From Psychrobacter sp. JCM 18901 (GTDB lineage: Bacteria; Pseudomonadota; Gammaproteobacteria; Pseudomonadales; Moraxellaceae): 64,000 nt of DNA. This document shows positions 51,578 through 62,646 of this stretch, piece after piece. The position numbers and the translations under genes are program-made. Below the pieces are notes generated by a model, which made no database searches, was not told the DNA's origin, and saw nothing but the letters and a program-made list of their open reading frames with translations. Numbering within the stretch: position 1 is the stretch's first letter; each line of letters starts with the position of its first letter. The stretch covers positions 19,578-83,577 of the forward strand of contig NZ_BAWH01000015.1 of assembly GCF_000586435.1 (NCBI RefSeq). The letters run 5' to 3'.

Positions 51578-52669
51578 ATGGTTAATAAATATTTCATTTT
51601 TGTACACAGACGCTTCTTGGTAATGAGCATATTTTGCTTATTTCTAATGGGGTTGTTTAGTGGCTGTACGATCAACTCAGGACTTCAGTCAGGAAATCTT
51701 CCTGAATCTGGCACCTTTACCGCAGAAAACGGTCTTCAATTTCATATTCAGCCTTTAAGTCTGGCAACTTTACCGCGTACAGTGCCGCCTATTATTACGC
51801 AAGATCTCTCTCATTTGATCAAAACTTCTGGACGAGTCAATTACGGCATTGCGAAAGGGGATGTGCTGAATATCATCCTTACCAATTATCCAGATATTAA
51901 TGCGTCAACTGCTAGCTTAACGGTAGATCAACAAGGGTATATACAGTTTCCATTAATAGGTAGAGTTCAAGCCAGTGGGCTGAGCGTGCCGCAGTTCACC
52001 GCTACGTTGCAAAGCAAGTTACAACGTTATCTCAAGTACTCAGATCCTCAAGTCAAAATCATCAATTACCGTGGCAGCAAGTTTTTCGTAGATGGTGCGG
52101 TGAAGCAGTCTGGTGAGTTTGCTATTGCTGATGTGCCAGTGTCGGTATATGGGGCTATCTCTATGGCAGGTGGTACCACTGAGACAGGCGATTCAAACAA
52201 TATTGTGCTCAACCGTCAGGGCAACAGCTATCGCTTAGGAGTGCAGTCACTACATAAAATGGGACTGTCTGCCAATCAAATCTATCTGCGGAATGGTGAC
52301 TCTATTCACGTCAATAGCCAAAGCCGCAATAAGGTCTACGTATTGGGTGAATTTGGCAAAATTGAGCCAGTTGCGATTCCAGAACAGGGGCTGAGCTTAG
52401 CGCATGTATTGGGCGAGTCAAATGGACTAAATTCCAATACGGCTAACGCAGCCAAAGTATATATCGTGCGCGACAACCCTCAGTACCAGTACACCAATAT
52501 CTATTACGTCGACATGCAGAGCATCACAAGCTTAGCATTAGCCAGTCGCTTTGACATGCAAGCCAATGACATTCTTTATGTAGATCCAACAGGCTTGGCT
52601 CGCTGGAATCGTGTGATTAGCGCGATACTACCGTCAACCTCTGCCATCAACGTGATATCAGGGTTATAA
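51578..52669 (+). CDS. wza: Wza-type outer-membrane polysaccharide export lipoprotein
   Basis: Outer-membrane channel for capsule or exopolysaccharide. A signal peptide ends in the lipobox FLMGLFSGC, with Cys30 as the lipid-bearing residue if translation begins at ATG 51578; Met16 is an alternative start. The Poly_export domain starts near VNYGIAKGDVLNIILTNYP, followed by SLTVDQQGYIQFPLIGRVQA and two SLBB-type repeats (KFFVDGAVKQSGEF and KVYVLGEFGKIEPVAIP). The C-terminal RWNRVISAILPSTSAIN is the membrane-spanning helix of the family. The frame is intact at 363 residues. Confidence 0.93.
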   Translation: MVNKYFIFVHRRFLVMSIFCLFLMGLFSGCTINSGLQSGNLPESGTFTAENGLQFHIQPLSLATLPRTVPPIITQDLSHLIKTSGRVNYGIAKGDVLNIILTNYPDINASTASLTVDQQGYIQFPLIGRVQASGLSVPQFTATLQSKLQRYLKYSDPQVKIINYRGSKFFVDGAVKQSGEFAIADVPVSVYGAISMAGGTTETGDSNNIVLNRQGNSYRLGVQSLHKMGLSANQIYLRNGDSIHVNSQSRNKVYVLGEFGKIEPVAIPEQGLSLAHVLGESNGLNSNTANAAKVYIVRDNPQYQYTNIYYVDMQSITSLALASRFDMQANDILYVDPTGLARWNRVISAILPSTSAINVISGL

Positions 52670-52867
52670 ATAATAGCTAGTGAAAATACTGGATGTGCTT
52701 TGAATTTCAATACTGAGATTAAGTGAGATAAGAATAGAAAGTAGAGTGATAGATTTTATAAGGTGCGATGAGGCAGAGAGCAATCTAACTGCAGTCAAGG
52801 GCAGTTAGGGTCTTGGAGCTAAGCGAAAGCTATTAAGCGATTAACATTGAATAATGGGTATATGGTT

Positions 52868-55129
52868 ATGAATAATATAGATTCAAAAGACCTATCGACA
52901 CCTAAGGGTGACAACGACAATGACAACATCGACTTAACAGCGCTGGTTTTGGTTTTGTTGCGTGGCTGGAAAGTCATAGCGCTCATGGCAGCAATCGGAC
53001 TCTTAATAGGATTTTTCTATACACGCTATATTAATCCGACCTTCAAGTCTGATGCGCTGATCCAAATTGAAGAAAATTCCCAAGGAGTCGATGCGCTTGG
53101 GGCGAATATCTCAGAGTTGGTCGGAGAAGAAGTGAGCAAGGCTGAGGCAGAAGCCGAGCTTATACGGTCTCGGATGATACTAGAGCCAGTCGTCGATATG
53201 CTACATCTAGACATCAAACTGACCGATCCTAATATTGGCTATCTCGATAAAATAACAAACGACCGCATTAATACTCAGTTGAACACAAATGATGGTGTGT
53301 CTTTGAGCACAAAAAACGGTTCCGTACAAATCAATCAGTTCGATGTTTCACCAGCGTATTTAAACCAGTCTTTTACGCTGTCACAGTCTGACACAGGATT
53401 TGTCTTGAGTAATGGACTAGATGATTTCAAAGGACAATTGGGTCAGCCGCATCAGTTTAATGGGGTAAACGGTGAGATTAACATTACGGTGACTGAGCTA
53501 CCTGCAGACGGTTATCCTATTGGCATCACTCAGCAGACCTTAAAGACCACGACAGATGCAATGAATAGCGCCTTGTCTGTGGAAGAAAAAGGCGATAAAA
53601 CCAATATTATTCAGCTGTCGATGACAGGCACAAACCAACAGCAAATCACGACCACACTTGATCAGATAGTCCAGTCTTATATCGATCAAAACCAATCTCG
53701 TGGTACGGAAGAAACGACCAAAACATTGGCTTTCATGGAAACGCAGATTCCAGCATTAAAAGAGAAATTAGACACCTCTGAAGCTCAATTTAATGAGTTT
53801 CGTAAAAAACACGGCACCATCGATGTAGGTAAAGAAGCTGAGCTATTACTAAATGAAAAGTCTCGAATCGATGAGCAGCTCAATGATCTCAAATTAAAGA
53901 GAGCCGATCTAACGACTTACTATACCAATGAACACCCACTCGTCATCCAGATCAATGAGCAACTAAAAGTCCTCAACAGTCGAATAGGAGCGATAGGTAG
54001 CACCGTCGCAGGACTGCCTGAAATACAGCGAGAGTTCTTAAAGCTATCAGAAGATACAGCTATCAATAGAGAGATTTACCTCACGCTGCTCAAAAACTAT
54101 GAGCAACTAAAAATCGTTAGAGCTGGTCAGGTTGGTTATGCCCGTATTCTAGACCGACCGACCAGTACCTTCGACGCCATTGCACCAAACAAATTCCAAA
54201 TTATGCTGTTGGCGCTACTCGTAGGTACTGTACTTGGGGTAATGCTGGTTCTAATCAGAAACTTAATTAGAAATGTCGTGAAGGACCCAGAGCATCTAGA
54301 GTCTAAAACGGGAATTCCTGTCATTGCAACGATTCCACGTTCGACCTCGATATCTAAGCTAGGTAGGAACAAAAAAAATACTGGTCGGATGCTTGCTCAC
54401 GTTGATCACAATGGCTTGAGTTATGAAGCAATTAAAAATTTACGGACAAACCTTTTATTTGGTAAGACGACGAAGACAGCAGATGAGAAATCCGCTCAGA
54501 CCATATTAATCACCGGAGAAAGTCCAGGTGTCGGTAAGTCTTTTATTACGGCCAATTTATCTGAGGTGTTTGCACAGCTTGACAAAAAAAGTGCTGATTA
54601 TCGATGGAGATATGCGTTTAGGAGAGCTGCATAAAATGTTTGGTATGAATCCAGACAGTGGTCTCACAGATTATTTATTGCAAGATAAAGATAGCACTCT
54701 ATCAGCGATAAGCCTCGGTTAGATATTGACATGGCTAAGTTAAACCTTGAGAGCTTTATTCAGCCAACTGGTATGGAGCATATCGACCTTATATCGCGGG
54801 GACGACCGTCGCATAATCCGACTTCGTTATTGATAGGAGAGAGGTTCAATCATTTGATGGCAGCGCTCAAAACGAAGTACGACTATATCGTTATCGATGC
54901 GCCGCCTATATTGGCTGCATCAGACGCCATGGTATTGGCACAACACGCAGACAAAGTACTGATCGTTACCAAATTTGATCATTCAGTAGAAGGCCAGCTG
55001 GTCTATGCCATCAAACAGATGAGTAAAGCAAACGTACAAGTAGATGGCATCATTTTAAATGACATACAGCAAAGTATCTTGAACAGGTACAGCTATCACT
55101 ACCATTATGCTTATGGACACAATTCGTAG
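52868..55129 (+). CDS. wzc: Wzc-type polysaccharide co-polymerase and tyrosine autokinase (two frameshifts)
   Basis: Inner-membrane protein controlling chain length and export. TM1 is near VIALMAAIGLLIGFFY, a large periplasmic Wzz/coiled-coil domain follows, and TM2 is IMLLALLVGTVLGVMLVL. The cytoplasmic BY-kinase has Walker A ESPGVGKSF, Walker A' VLIIDGDMR and Walker B YIVIDAPPI, and ends in a Tyr/His-rich tail YSYHYHYAYGHN. One A is extra in the 7-A run 54583-54589 and one base is missing near 54713. The start may be ATG 52868 or 52862. No wzb phosphatase lies next to it. Corrected length is about 754 residues. Confidence 0.92.
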
Positions 55130-55187
55130 TTAGTTACTGTCCATTGTCCATGGCAAACGAGCGACATAACTTAAGTAGGTGGATCTT

Positions 55188-57196
55188 ATGTTTATAAAAA
55201 CAGAGTCTAACAATGCTTATCAAACGCCAAGTGACCTCAATCGATGGTCGAGGCGTATGACGCTGTTTTTATTAGCTTTACCACGCTTTGCTAAATGCTC
55301 TATCTTATTTGGTATCGATTTTTCGGTTGCTGTCCTTTGCTTGGTAGCGGCATTGGCATTGCGTCAAGGTTATGTCGATGATCAAATCGGCCTTACGGTA
55401 TTAGCTTTTTATGCATTGATACCTGTCGTCAGCTTGTATCTGATTGGCTTTTATAGAGGCGCCTCTAGAGGGTTTTTCGATGCGGCGATGGGTCGAGTAC
55501 TACAGTTGTTTTTATTACTTATTATCGTTTATCAGTTCATCATTTATGTAAATCCAGTATCAATGATGCCGCGCTCAGCGCCAATCATATTTTTGTTCTT
55601 ATTCTTTATTTGGTTATGGAACAGTCGGCTAATGATTCGCGGGTTGCTGAATCGACTACAGAAACCAGACAATCAAGATCGCCTAGATAGTTGCTGTGAT
55701 AACGTGATTATTTATGGTGCAGGATCGGCTGGTAGAGAGCTATTAGAGAGCTTGAGACATTCTCATAAATACAATGTAGTGGCATATATCGATGATGATC
55801 CGCAGCTAATAGGAGCTTACTTACATAGTAAAAAAATATATGCCGCTCATGCGCTACCTTGGTTAATAGAAAAATTAAATGTCGCGCAAGTGATTTTGGC
55901 AATGCTTCTATGAGCCGTGGTCGTAAAAAACAGATTATGGATAGCCTGTCAGGCGTTTCTGTCAAATTAAAAGATTTACCAAGCTTACGAGAGCTTGCTG
56001 ATGAGATCGTAACAGTCAGCCATATACGGCCAGTCGATATATTAGATGTGCTTGAAAGAGAGACTGTAGAGCCAGTTGCTGAGCTGCTTCAAAAAAATAT
56101 CACGGGTAAAAACGTACTCGTGACAGGGGCAGGCGGCTCTATTGGTAGTGAGTTATGCAGACAAATCATGAAAAATAAACCTGCATGTTTGGTGTTATAC
56201 GAGCAGTCTGAATATGCTTTGTATACAATCGATCAGGAACTTAGAAGCCTTGTCGCTAGTAACGTCGTTAGTAGTATTGAATATCAAGATACTGAGATTG
56301 TTAGCATAATTGGAAGCGTGGGCAACGAAAAAAAATTAATCAATATATTCGAAAAATACCATATAAAAACGATTTATCACGCTGCTGCATACAAACATGT
56401 ACCGATTGTCGAGTCCAATCCATTTGAAGGCACGATTAATAATACTAAAGGTACCTACCATTGTGCTTGCGCTGCGATAAAGGCTCACGTTGATACGTTT
56501 GTATTGATCTCTACTGACAAAGCAGTGCGACCGACCAACGTGATGGGAGCCTCCAAACGCTTGGCTGAGCTTGTCTGCCAAGGACTGAGCCAAAGCAACA
56601 GTCATACATGTTTTAGTATGGTGCGTTTCGGTAATGTCTTGGGTTCATCAGGCTCTGTGGTACCACTATTCACCAAACAAATTGAACAAGGTGGTCCGAT
56701 TACTATTACCCATCCAGACATCACGCGCTACTTTATGACCATACCGGAAGCGGCGAGTTTGGTGATTCAGGCAGGGGCTATGGCGTTCGGTGGTGAAGTA
56801 TTTGTACTTGATATGGGTGCACCTGTCAAAATCGTGGATCTTGCCAAACGTATGATTCGTCTGACAGGGTGCGAGCTAAAAGATGCGAGCAATCCTAATG
56901 GTGATATCGAAATTGTGTTTACTGGATTGAGACCAGGTGAAAAACTCTATGAAGAGTTAATCATTGGTGCCGACAACATAGAGACCACGTTTCATCCACT
57001 CATTATGCAAGCAATGGAGCATAGTTTTCCATTGGAAGATATCGAAGCTATCTTGTTTGAGTTTATTGAAAGATCAAAACAACACGATACTCAATGGTTG
57101 AAAGCGCAGTTTAGGACCTTTGTTGAAGGCTACCGAGAAGGCGATGAAGCTGATGTCGAAAAGATAGATATAGAAATGATGGACGTGGTGAGTTAA
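55188..57196 (+). CDS. Membrane UDP-HexNAc 4,6-dehydratase, WbpM/PglF type (one frameshift)
   Basis: Four N-terminal TM helices (residues about 30-150) are followed by a first Rossmann domain (NVIIYGAGSAGRELLESL) and then the catalytic SDR domain. The SDR domain carries VLVTGAGGSIGSELCRQI, AAAYKHVPIVESNPFE, LISTDKAVRPTNVMGASKR with Met in place of the usual catalytic Tyr as in WbpM/PglF, and TGLRPGEKLYEELI. It starts bacillosamine- or QuiNAc-type sugar synthesis from UDP-GlcNAc. One base is missing near 55903 (ILAMP-SMSRGRKK). ATG 55188 has AGGTGG before it. Corrected length is about 669 residues. Confidence 0.92.
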
Positions 57197-57230
57197 TAGA
57201 ATAAAAAAATTGAAGTAAGTAACTAATAGA

Positions 57231-59057
57231 GTGGTTAAAAGTATGCTGCGATTAGCCAAAGAATTGTTTGCCCTGTTAACTGTAGACCAGCGACGACGTT
57301 ATTTGTCTTTGCAGATCATGATGGTGTTCATGGCATTTATGGAGCTGTTGGGAATTGCTTCTATAGGGCCTTTCATGGCCTTAGTGGCTGATATGCAGCT
57401 GCTTGAAACCAATGCAATTCTTAATCGTATATATGTAGCCAGCGGTGTGAGTACACATACAGATTTTTTGTTTATAACGGGTCTATTTGTACTGTTGATG
57501 CTTAGTTTAGCGTCTATTTTGTCGATGATTACGACATGGCGTTTATCTTTATTTGCTTATTCGGTCGGTACAGAGATTAGTGATCGTTTGTATCATTATT
57601 ATTTGCAAAAAGACTGGTTGTTCCACGCTAGTGGAAGCAGTGCTCAATTGACGAAGCAAATTGCAACTGAGGCATTAAGAGTAACAAACTTTATCATTTT
57701 ACCGTTTATACAGATGAACGCTCGTCTAGTATTAGCAGTATTTATCTCAGTTAGTATCTTTATTTATAACCCATTGATAGCAACCGTAGGGGTTGTATTG
57801 TTTGCTAGCGGTTACGTAATTATATACAGAATGATTCGTAAGCGTATCGCCTTGTATGGAGAGTACGTTTCTACTACCTCAACTGATCGATTTCGTTTAA
57901 TGAATGAGGGCTTCGGGGGGATCAAAGATGTACTACTCTACAATCGTAGACATGATTTTGTACATCAGTTTGAGACAAGTGGAAAGTTATTTGCGCATGC
58001 TCAAGGAGTAAATACAGCATTAAGCCAAGCACCTAGATATTTAATGGAATTGTTAGCTTTTGGTGCAATGATTGGGCTAGTTCTAGTTTTGCTGACAACA
58101 CGTGAAGGGAATTTGAGCCAAGTATTACCTATATTAACCGTTTATGCTCTTGCTGGTTTTAAGTTATTACCTGCTTTGCAGCAAATATACCATAGCGTTG
58201 CTACGATTAGAGGCAATACGGCTGCTTTCGATTCTATAAAAGAAGACTTGCTTGCATCATTGACCGTAGATAGTGAGCAGGGTGCTGCTTCAGATATTGC
58301 GAGCGGTCAAACCATTGATTTAGCAAAAATCAAGACTATACGACTGAATAGGGTTAGCTTCACCTATCCTAATAAAGTAATGCCAGCATTAGATAATATA
58401 AATCTAAATATACCTATCAATTCTACAGTTGGTTTTGTCGGTGAGTCGGGGTCTGGTAAATCTACAGCTATCGATCTATTACTAGGGCTTATTGCACCAA
58501 CTACCGGACAGTTAGTGCTTGATGACTTAATTATCGATGAAAAAAACAAGCAGGCTTGGCAGCAATACATAGGTTTCGTACCGCAGAGTATATTTTTGAG
58601 TGAAGGTAGTATCGCTGAAAACGTCGCTTTTGGCATATGTCGTAAAGATGTTGATTTAGTAAGAGTAAAACAGGCGATTAAGCTTGCCCATCTAGAGTTC
58701 TTAGTAGACAGTTTATCTGAAGGTTTAAATACTAAAGTCGGTGAACGAGGCGTACAACTATCTGGAGGACAGCGACAGCGTATTGGCATAGCTAGAGCTT
58801 TATACAATCAAGCTGATGTATTGGTGTTTGATGAAGCAACAAGTGCCTTAGACGGTATTACTGAAAAAGTCATAATGGACGCTATTCAAGAGTTAAGTGG
58901 GCAGAAGACCATCGTAATGATAGCCCATCGTCTAAAAACAGTAAAAAATTGCGATATTATTTATCTCATGAAGCAAGGCAGAATAGTGGAGCAAGGGACG
59001 TATCAACAGCTTATAGATAAGAATCCCATGTTTAAAAAAATGGCTGAATTTTCATAA
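57231..59057 (+). CDS. ABC transporter with fused membrane and ATPase domains, PglK-type flippase
   Basis: A 608-residue half-transporter with about six helices up to residue 330 and an ATPase domain with Walker A GESGSGKST, Q-loop FVPQSIFLSEGSI, signature LSGGQRQRIGIARALY, Walker B VLVFDEATSALD and H-loop IAHRLKTV. Position within a glycan locus and similarity to PglK/WlaB suggest it flips lipid-linked oligosaccharide across the inner membrane in place of a Wzx. The frame is intact. The start may be GTG 57231 or ATG 57243. Confidence 0.87.
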   Translation: MVKSMLRLAKELFALLTVDQRRRYLSLQIMMVFMAFMELLGIASIGPFMALVADMQLLETNAILNRIYVASGVSTHTDFLFITGLFVLLMLSLASILSMITTWRLSLFAYSVGTEISDRLYHYYLQKDWLFHASGSSAQLTKQIATEALRVTNFIILPFIQMNARLVLAVFISVSIFIYNPLIATVGVVLFASGYVIIYRMIRKRIALYGEYVSTTSTDRFRLMNEGFGGIKDVLLYNRRHDFVHQFETSGKLFAHAQGVNTALSQAPRYLMELLAFGAMIGLVLVLLTTREGNLSQVLPILTVYALAGFKLLPALQQIYHSVATIRGNTAAFDSIKEDLLASLTVDSEQGAASDIASGQTIDLAKIKTIRLNRVSFTYPNKVMPALDNINLNIPINSTVGFVGESGSGKSTAIDLLLGLIAPTTGQLVLDDLIIDEKNKQAWQQYIGFVPQSIFLSEGSIAENVAFGICRKDVDLVRVKQAIKLAHLEFLVDSLSEGLNTKVGERGVQLSGGQRQRIGIARALYNQADVLVFDEATSALDGITEKVIMDAIQELSGQKTIVMIAHRLKTVKNCDIIYLMKQGRIVEQGTYQQLIDKNPMFKKMAEFS

Positions 59058-59173
59058 TGAACGCATTGTAAGTGTATGAGAAGATTTGTATCGCTTTACA
59101 AAGTTTTTAGCAGTAACAGGCAGGGATCATAGTTTTTTTAATTTTTAGACAATTTATGCGTGAGGTGCCAATC

Positions 59174-60153
59174 ATGACCGCATTTGAGAGCCCATTAGTC
59201 AGTATCATTGTACCTGTCTACAACGTTGCGCTGTATCTTGATGAGTGTTTGAGCTCTATTAAAATGCAAACGTATCAGAACCTTGAAATAATCGTGGTAG
59301 AGGATTGCTCAACTGACCATTCTATACAGGTGTTGCAACCTTATCTAAAAGACAGACGCATCAAATTCATTAAAAATGTTAAAAATCTAGGTCTGTCAGC
59401 TACCCGTAATAAGGGGATTGATTTGGCTACCGGTGTATACATAATGTTTGTCGACTCTGACGACATCATAGATTTAAGCTTAGTAAAGACCTGTGTCGAT
59501 TGTGCGACAACAACCAAAGCAGATTTAATCACGTATGGCTATGCACAATTTAGTGACATTCCTGAAACTGTAAAGCAGTCTTGCTCTCCATCTGATTTAG
59601 AACTAATAAGCTATAAACAAGGAAATGAGTATTTTAATCTGGACCATTATTGTTGGGCAAATTTTATTCGATTCAGTGTGTTAAAACATTCGAATATCCG
59701 TTTCCCAGTAGGGTTTTATTATGAGGATGGACCTTTTCATTGGCATTTAGGTCTTGAGGTAAAAAATAGATATTATTTACCAAAAAAATGTATTTATATA
59801 GAAAGCATAGTCAGTCTATTAGTGCGCTGAGTAGCAGAAATGGTCGAAAGTTATTAGATGCTTTTACGCTGGAACTAGAGATAATCGCACTTGTAAAGCG
59901 TTACAGACGAGATGAATTGAAAAATGTACTGTCAAAGCGTCTTATAGATTTTAACTTTTATAATCTTCTTTATATCGATGATAAATTCTTAGCTTCTGCA
60001 TTGAGTAAGGTGAAAATAATCGAGACCTCAATGCGAGAAAATGATTATGAGCAGGTTCTTAATTACCGAAGTATTACGGTTTTATTCTTAACTCTAGCAC
60101 CTAACTATATATCCTTACCTTTTTTTAAGATTAATCCGAATAATTCTGCATAA
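59174..60153 (+). CDS. Family 2 glycosyltransferase (one frameshift)
   Basis: A GT-A fold transferase that adds a sugar from a nucleotide donor. The nucleotide-binding start is SIIVPVYNVALYLDECLSSI, followed by LEIIVVEDCSTD, GLSATRNKGIDLATG and the metal-binding FVDSDD, with YYEDGPFHWHL downstream. ATG 59174 is preferred because GAGGTG lies 6 bases upstream. One A is missing in the run near 59780-59786, where the correct reading continues MYLYRKHSQSISALSSRNGR. Corrected length is about 326 residues. Donor and acceptor unknown. Confidence 0.87.
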
Positions 60154-60245
60154 AATATTTAAACCTACTCGTAAACTAATCCGTAATGCTTTCAAGTATC
60201 TGTCGTTTGACAATGAAAGAGATGCAACCTATCAGGATGTATAGC

Positions 60246-61318
60246 ATGAAAAAAATATGCTTTATTGCAGGTAATCTTAATAACTCTGGCGGCACAGAAA
60301 GGGTGACTAGTGTGGTAGCCAATAAACTGGTTGAAAAAAATTATGATGTTTCAATATTAAGCCTGGTAGATGGTAACGAGCCTTTTTTTACTTTAAATAA
60401 AAGTATTCAAACTTACTCGTTATATCCCCAAAAAAAATATCTTTTAAACAGAATTTCCTACCCACGATTTGGAAGATACGTAAATTTATCAAAGAACACC
60501 AAATAGATAGAGTTATTGTTGTTGATAGTAACTCATGCCTATTTACAGTGCCTGCATTATTTGGGCTAGATATAGAGCATATCTGCTGGGAACATTTTAA
60601 CTTTAATAATGATTTAGGGCGATATAGTAGAAGAGTGGGACGTCAGTTAGCAGCGCGATACTGTGATGCTGTGGTTACTTTGACAGAGAGAGATAAGCAG
60701 TACTGGTTAAAAGGTACATCGCATAAATCACAAATAATAGCGATAGCTAATCCTTGTCCTTTTCCACCTCAAACCGATAGCAAAATAAATGGCAGCAATA
60801 CAGTCTTGACTGTTGGCGAACTAACAAAAGTAAAAGGATTTGATTTATTGCTCGAAGCTTGGGTTCAAGTAAATAGCACTATGCCGAATTGGAAGCTGGT
60901 CATTGTTGGTGAAGGCGAAGATAGGAAAAAGCTAACAAGTTTTATCAACGATCATAACTTGGTAGACAGTGTTGATTTAGTAGGACGTACGTCTGATGTA
61001 AGCAAGTATTATGAAAAAGCCGATATATTTTGCTTGAGCTCTCGCTTTGAAGGTTTCCCTATGGTTTTGCTTGAAACATTAGCATTTGGTTTGCCTGTTG
61101 TAAGTTTTGACTGTGATACAGGACCTGCAGAGATATTAGAAGATACAGGTTCTATCCTAGTGCCTAGAGGCAATATAATTCAGCTTGCTTCATCTTTAAT
61201 TAATTTGATGAAGGATGAGTCAGCTCGAGAATCAATCAGTTTAAAAGCTAAAGAGAAGTGCGAAAATTATCAGTCAGAGAATATAATAAATCAGTGGATT
61301 AAATTATTGGAAAGGTGA
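60246..61318 (+). CDS. Family 4 glycosyltransferase, copy 1 of a tandem pair (one frameshift)
   Basis: A GT-B retaining transferase. The N-terminal loop is NLNNSGGTERVTSVVANKL, HICWEHFNF follows, and the C-terminal donor half shows VLTVGELTKVKGFDLLLEAW, IVGEGEDRKKL and the EX7E region SSRFEGFPMVLLETLAFGLP. One base is missing near 60462, before IWKIRKFIKEHQIDRVIVVD. Corrected length is about 357 residues. It is strikingly similar over its whole length to the next gene, which indicates a recent tandem duplication. Confidence 0.86.
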
Positions 61319-61498
61319 AATTAAGTTATGTTAATATTTTAAATTTGATATATATTAATAGTGACGTTATAGTTTTTGATTAATCTTAAGAAATGGCTAT
61401 ATTTTCAATAAATATATTTAGCAGTGTTGATTTGATTTTAGTTATATTGGATTTTTATATACTACCGAGTTTTTTATATAAAATAAAGGGAGCATAAT

Positions 61499-62573
61499 TT
61501 GAAAATTTTAATATTAACAAGTAGCGTCAATAACTCGGGAGGCACAGAGCGAGTAGGATCTATGCTAGCTAATGGATTATCTGAGGTCGGATATGAGGTG
61601 TTGCTAGCGAGCATAGCTGATGGCGATATGCCTTTTTTCCATATTAATAAAGAAGTTAAGTTGCTGTCTTTAATGAGCTTTCCAAAATGTAAGTTATGCC
61701 GTATTCCAAATACTATTTATAAGCTAAGAAAGTTACTAAAGAAAGAATGCATTGATACATTAATCGTAGTGGACACTTTATGCATTCAGTTTACTTTGCT
61801 CGCTGTGCTAGGGCTGCCAGTAAAGCATATATGCTGGGAACATTTCGGATTTAGCAATAATATCGATAAACCTCAAAGGAGGTTCGCTCGCCAATTAGCA
61901 GCTCGATACTGTGATTCGGTAGTTACCTTAACAGAAAAGGATAAACATCATTGGTTAAAAGGCACACAGCATAAATCACAAATCACAGCTATATCCAACT
62001 ATTGTCCGTTTCCACCACAAAGCTTCGATAAAAAGGAAGATACGAAAGTAGTATTAGCAGTAGGCAGCTTAACCCATATTAAAGGTTTTGATATGTTACT
62101 CAAAGCTTGGATTAAAATTAATAGTACTATGTCAGATTGGAAGTTAGTCATAGTTGGGGAGGGGGAAGATAGACCAAAAATGACAGAGTTCATAGACAAT
62201 AATAACTTGATAGATAGCGTTGAACTAGTAGGACGCGCTGTTGATATGAGTAATCATTATAAAAGAGCTGAAATTTTTTTGCTTAAGTTCACGTTTTGAG
62301 GGGTTTGGTATGGTATTGATTGAAGCTTTGGCTTTTGGATTACCTATTGTTAGTTTTGATTGTGATACAGGCCCTGCAGAAATATTAGAAGGTACAGGTT
62401 CAATTTTAGTACCGAAAAACGATATCGATGAGCTTGCTTCAGCCTTGATAGAACTGATGAATAATAAAGAAGATCGAAAAATAATTGGCTTACAAGGAAA
62501 GGAGAAATCTAAAAAATATCAACCTAAAGAAATAATAGGGCAGTGGATTGGGCTATTAGAAAAGAGCGACTAA
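61499..62573 (+). CDS. Family 4 glycosyltransferase, copy 2 of a tandem pair (one frameshift)
   Basis: Paralogue of the preceding gene with the same landmarks: VNNSGGTERVGSMLANGL, HICWEHFGF, RQLAARYCDSVVTLTE, VVLAVGSLTHIKGFDMLLKA, IVGEGEDR and the EX7E region EGFGMVLIEALAFGLP. An extra T in the 7-T run near 62274-62281 breaks EIF from CLSSRFEGFG. The first usable codon is TTG 61499, preceded by AAGGGAGC, giving about 357 residues. A 180-base AT-rich gap without a gene separates it from copy 1. Confidence 0.86.
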
Positions 62574-62646
62574 TTATAGAATAAATAGAATTAAAATAAT
62601 GGATGTATGCCTATTCATATAACTATTTTATAGCTATAGGATAACA

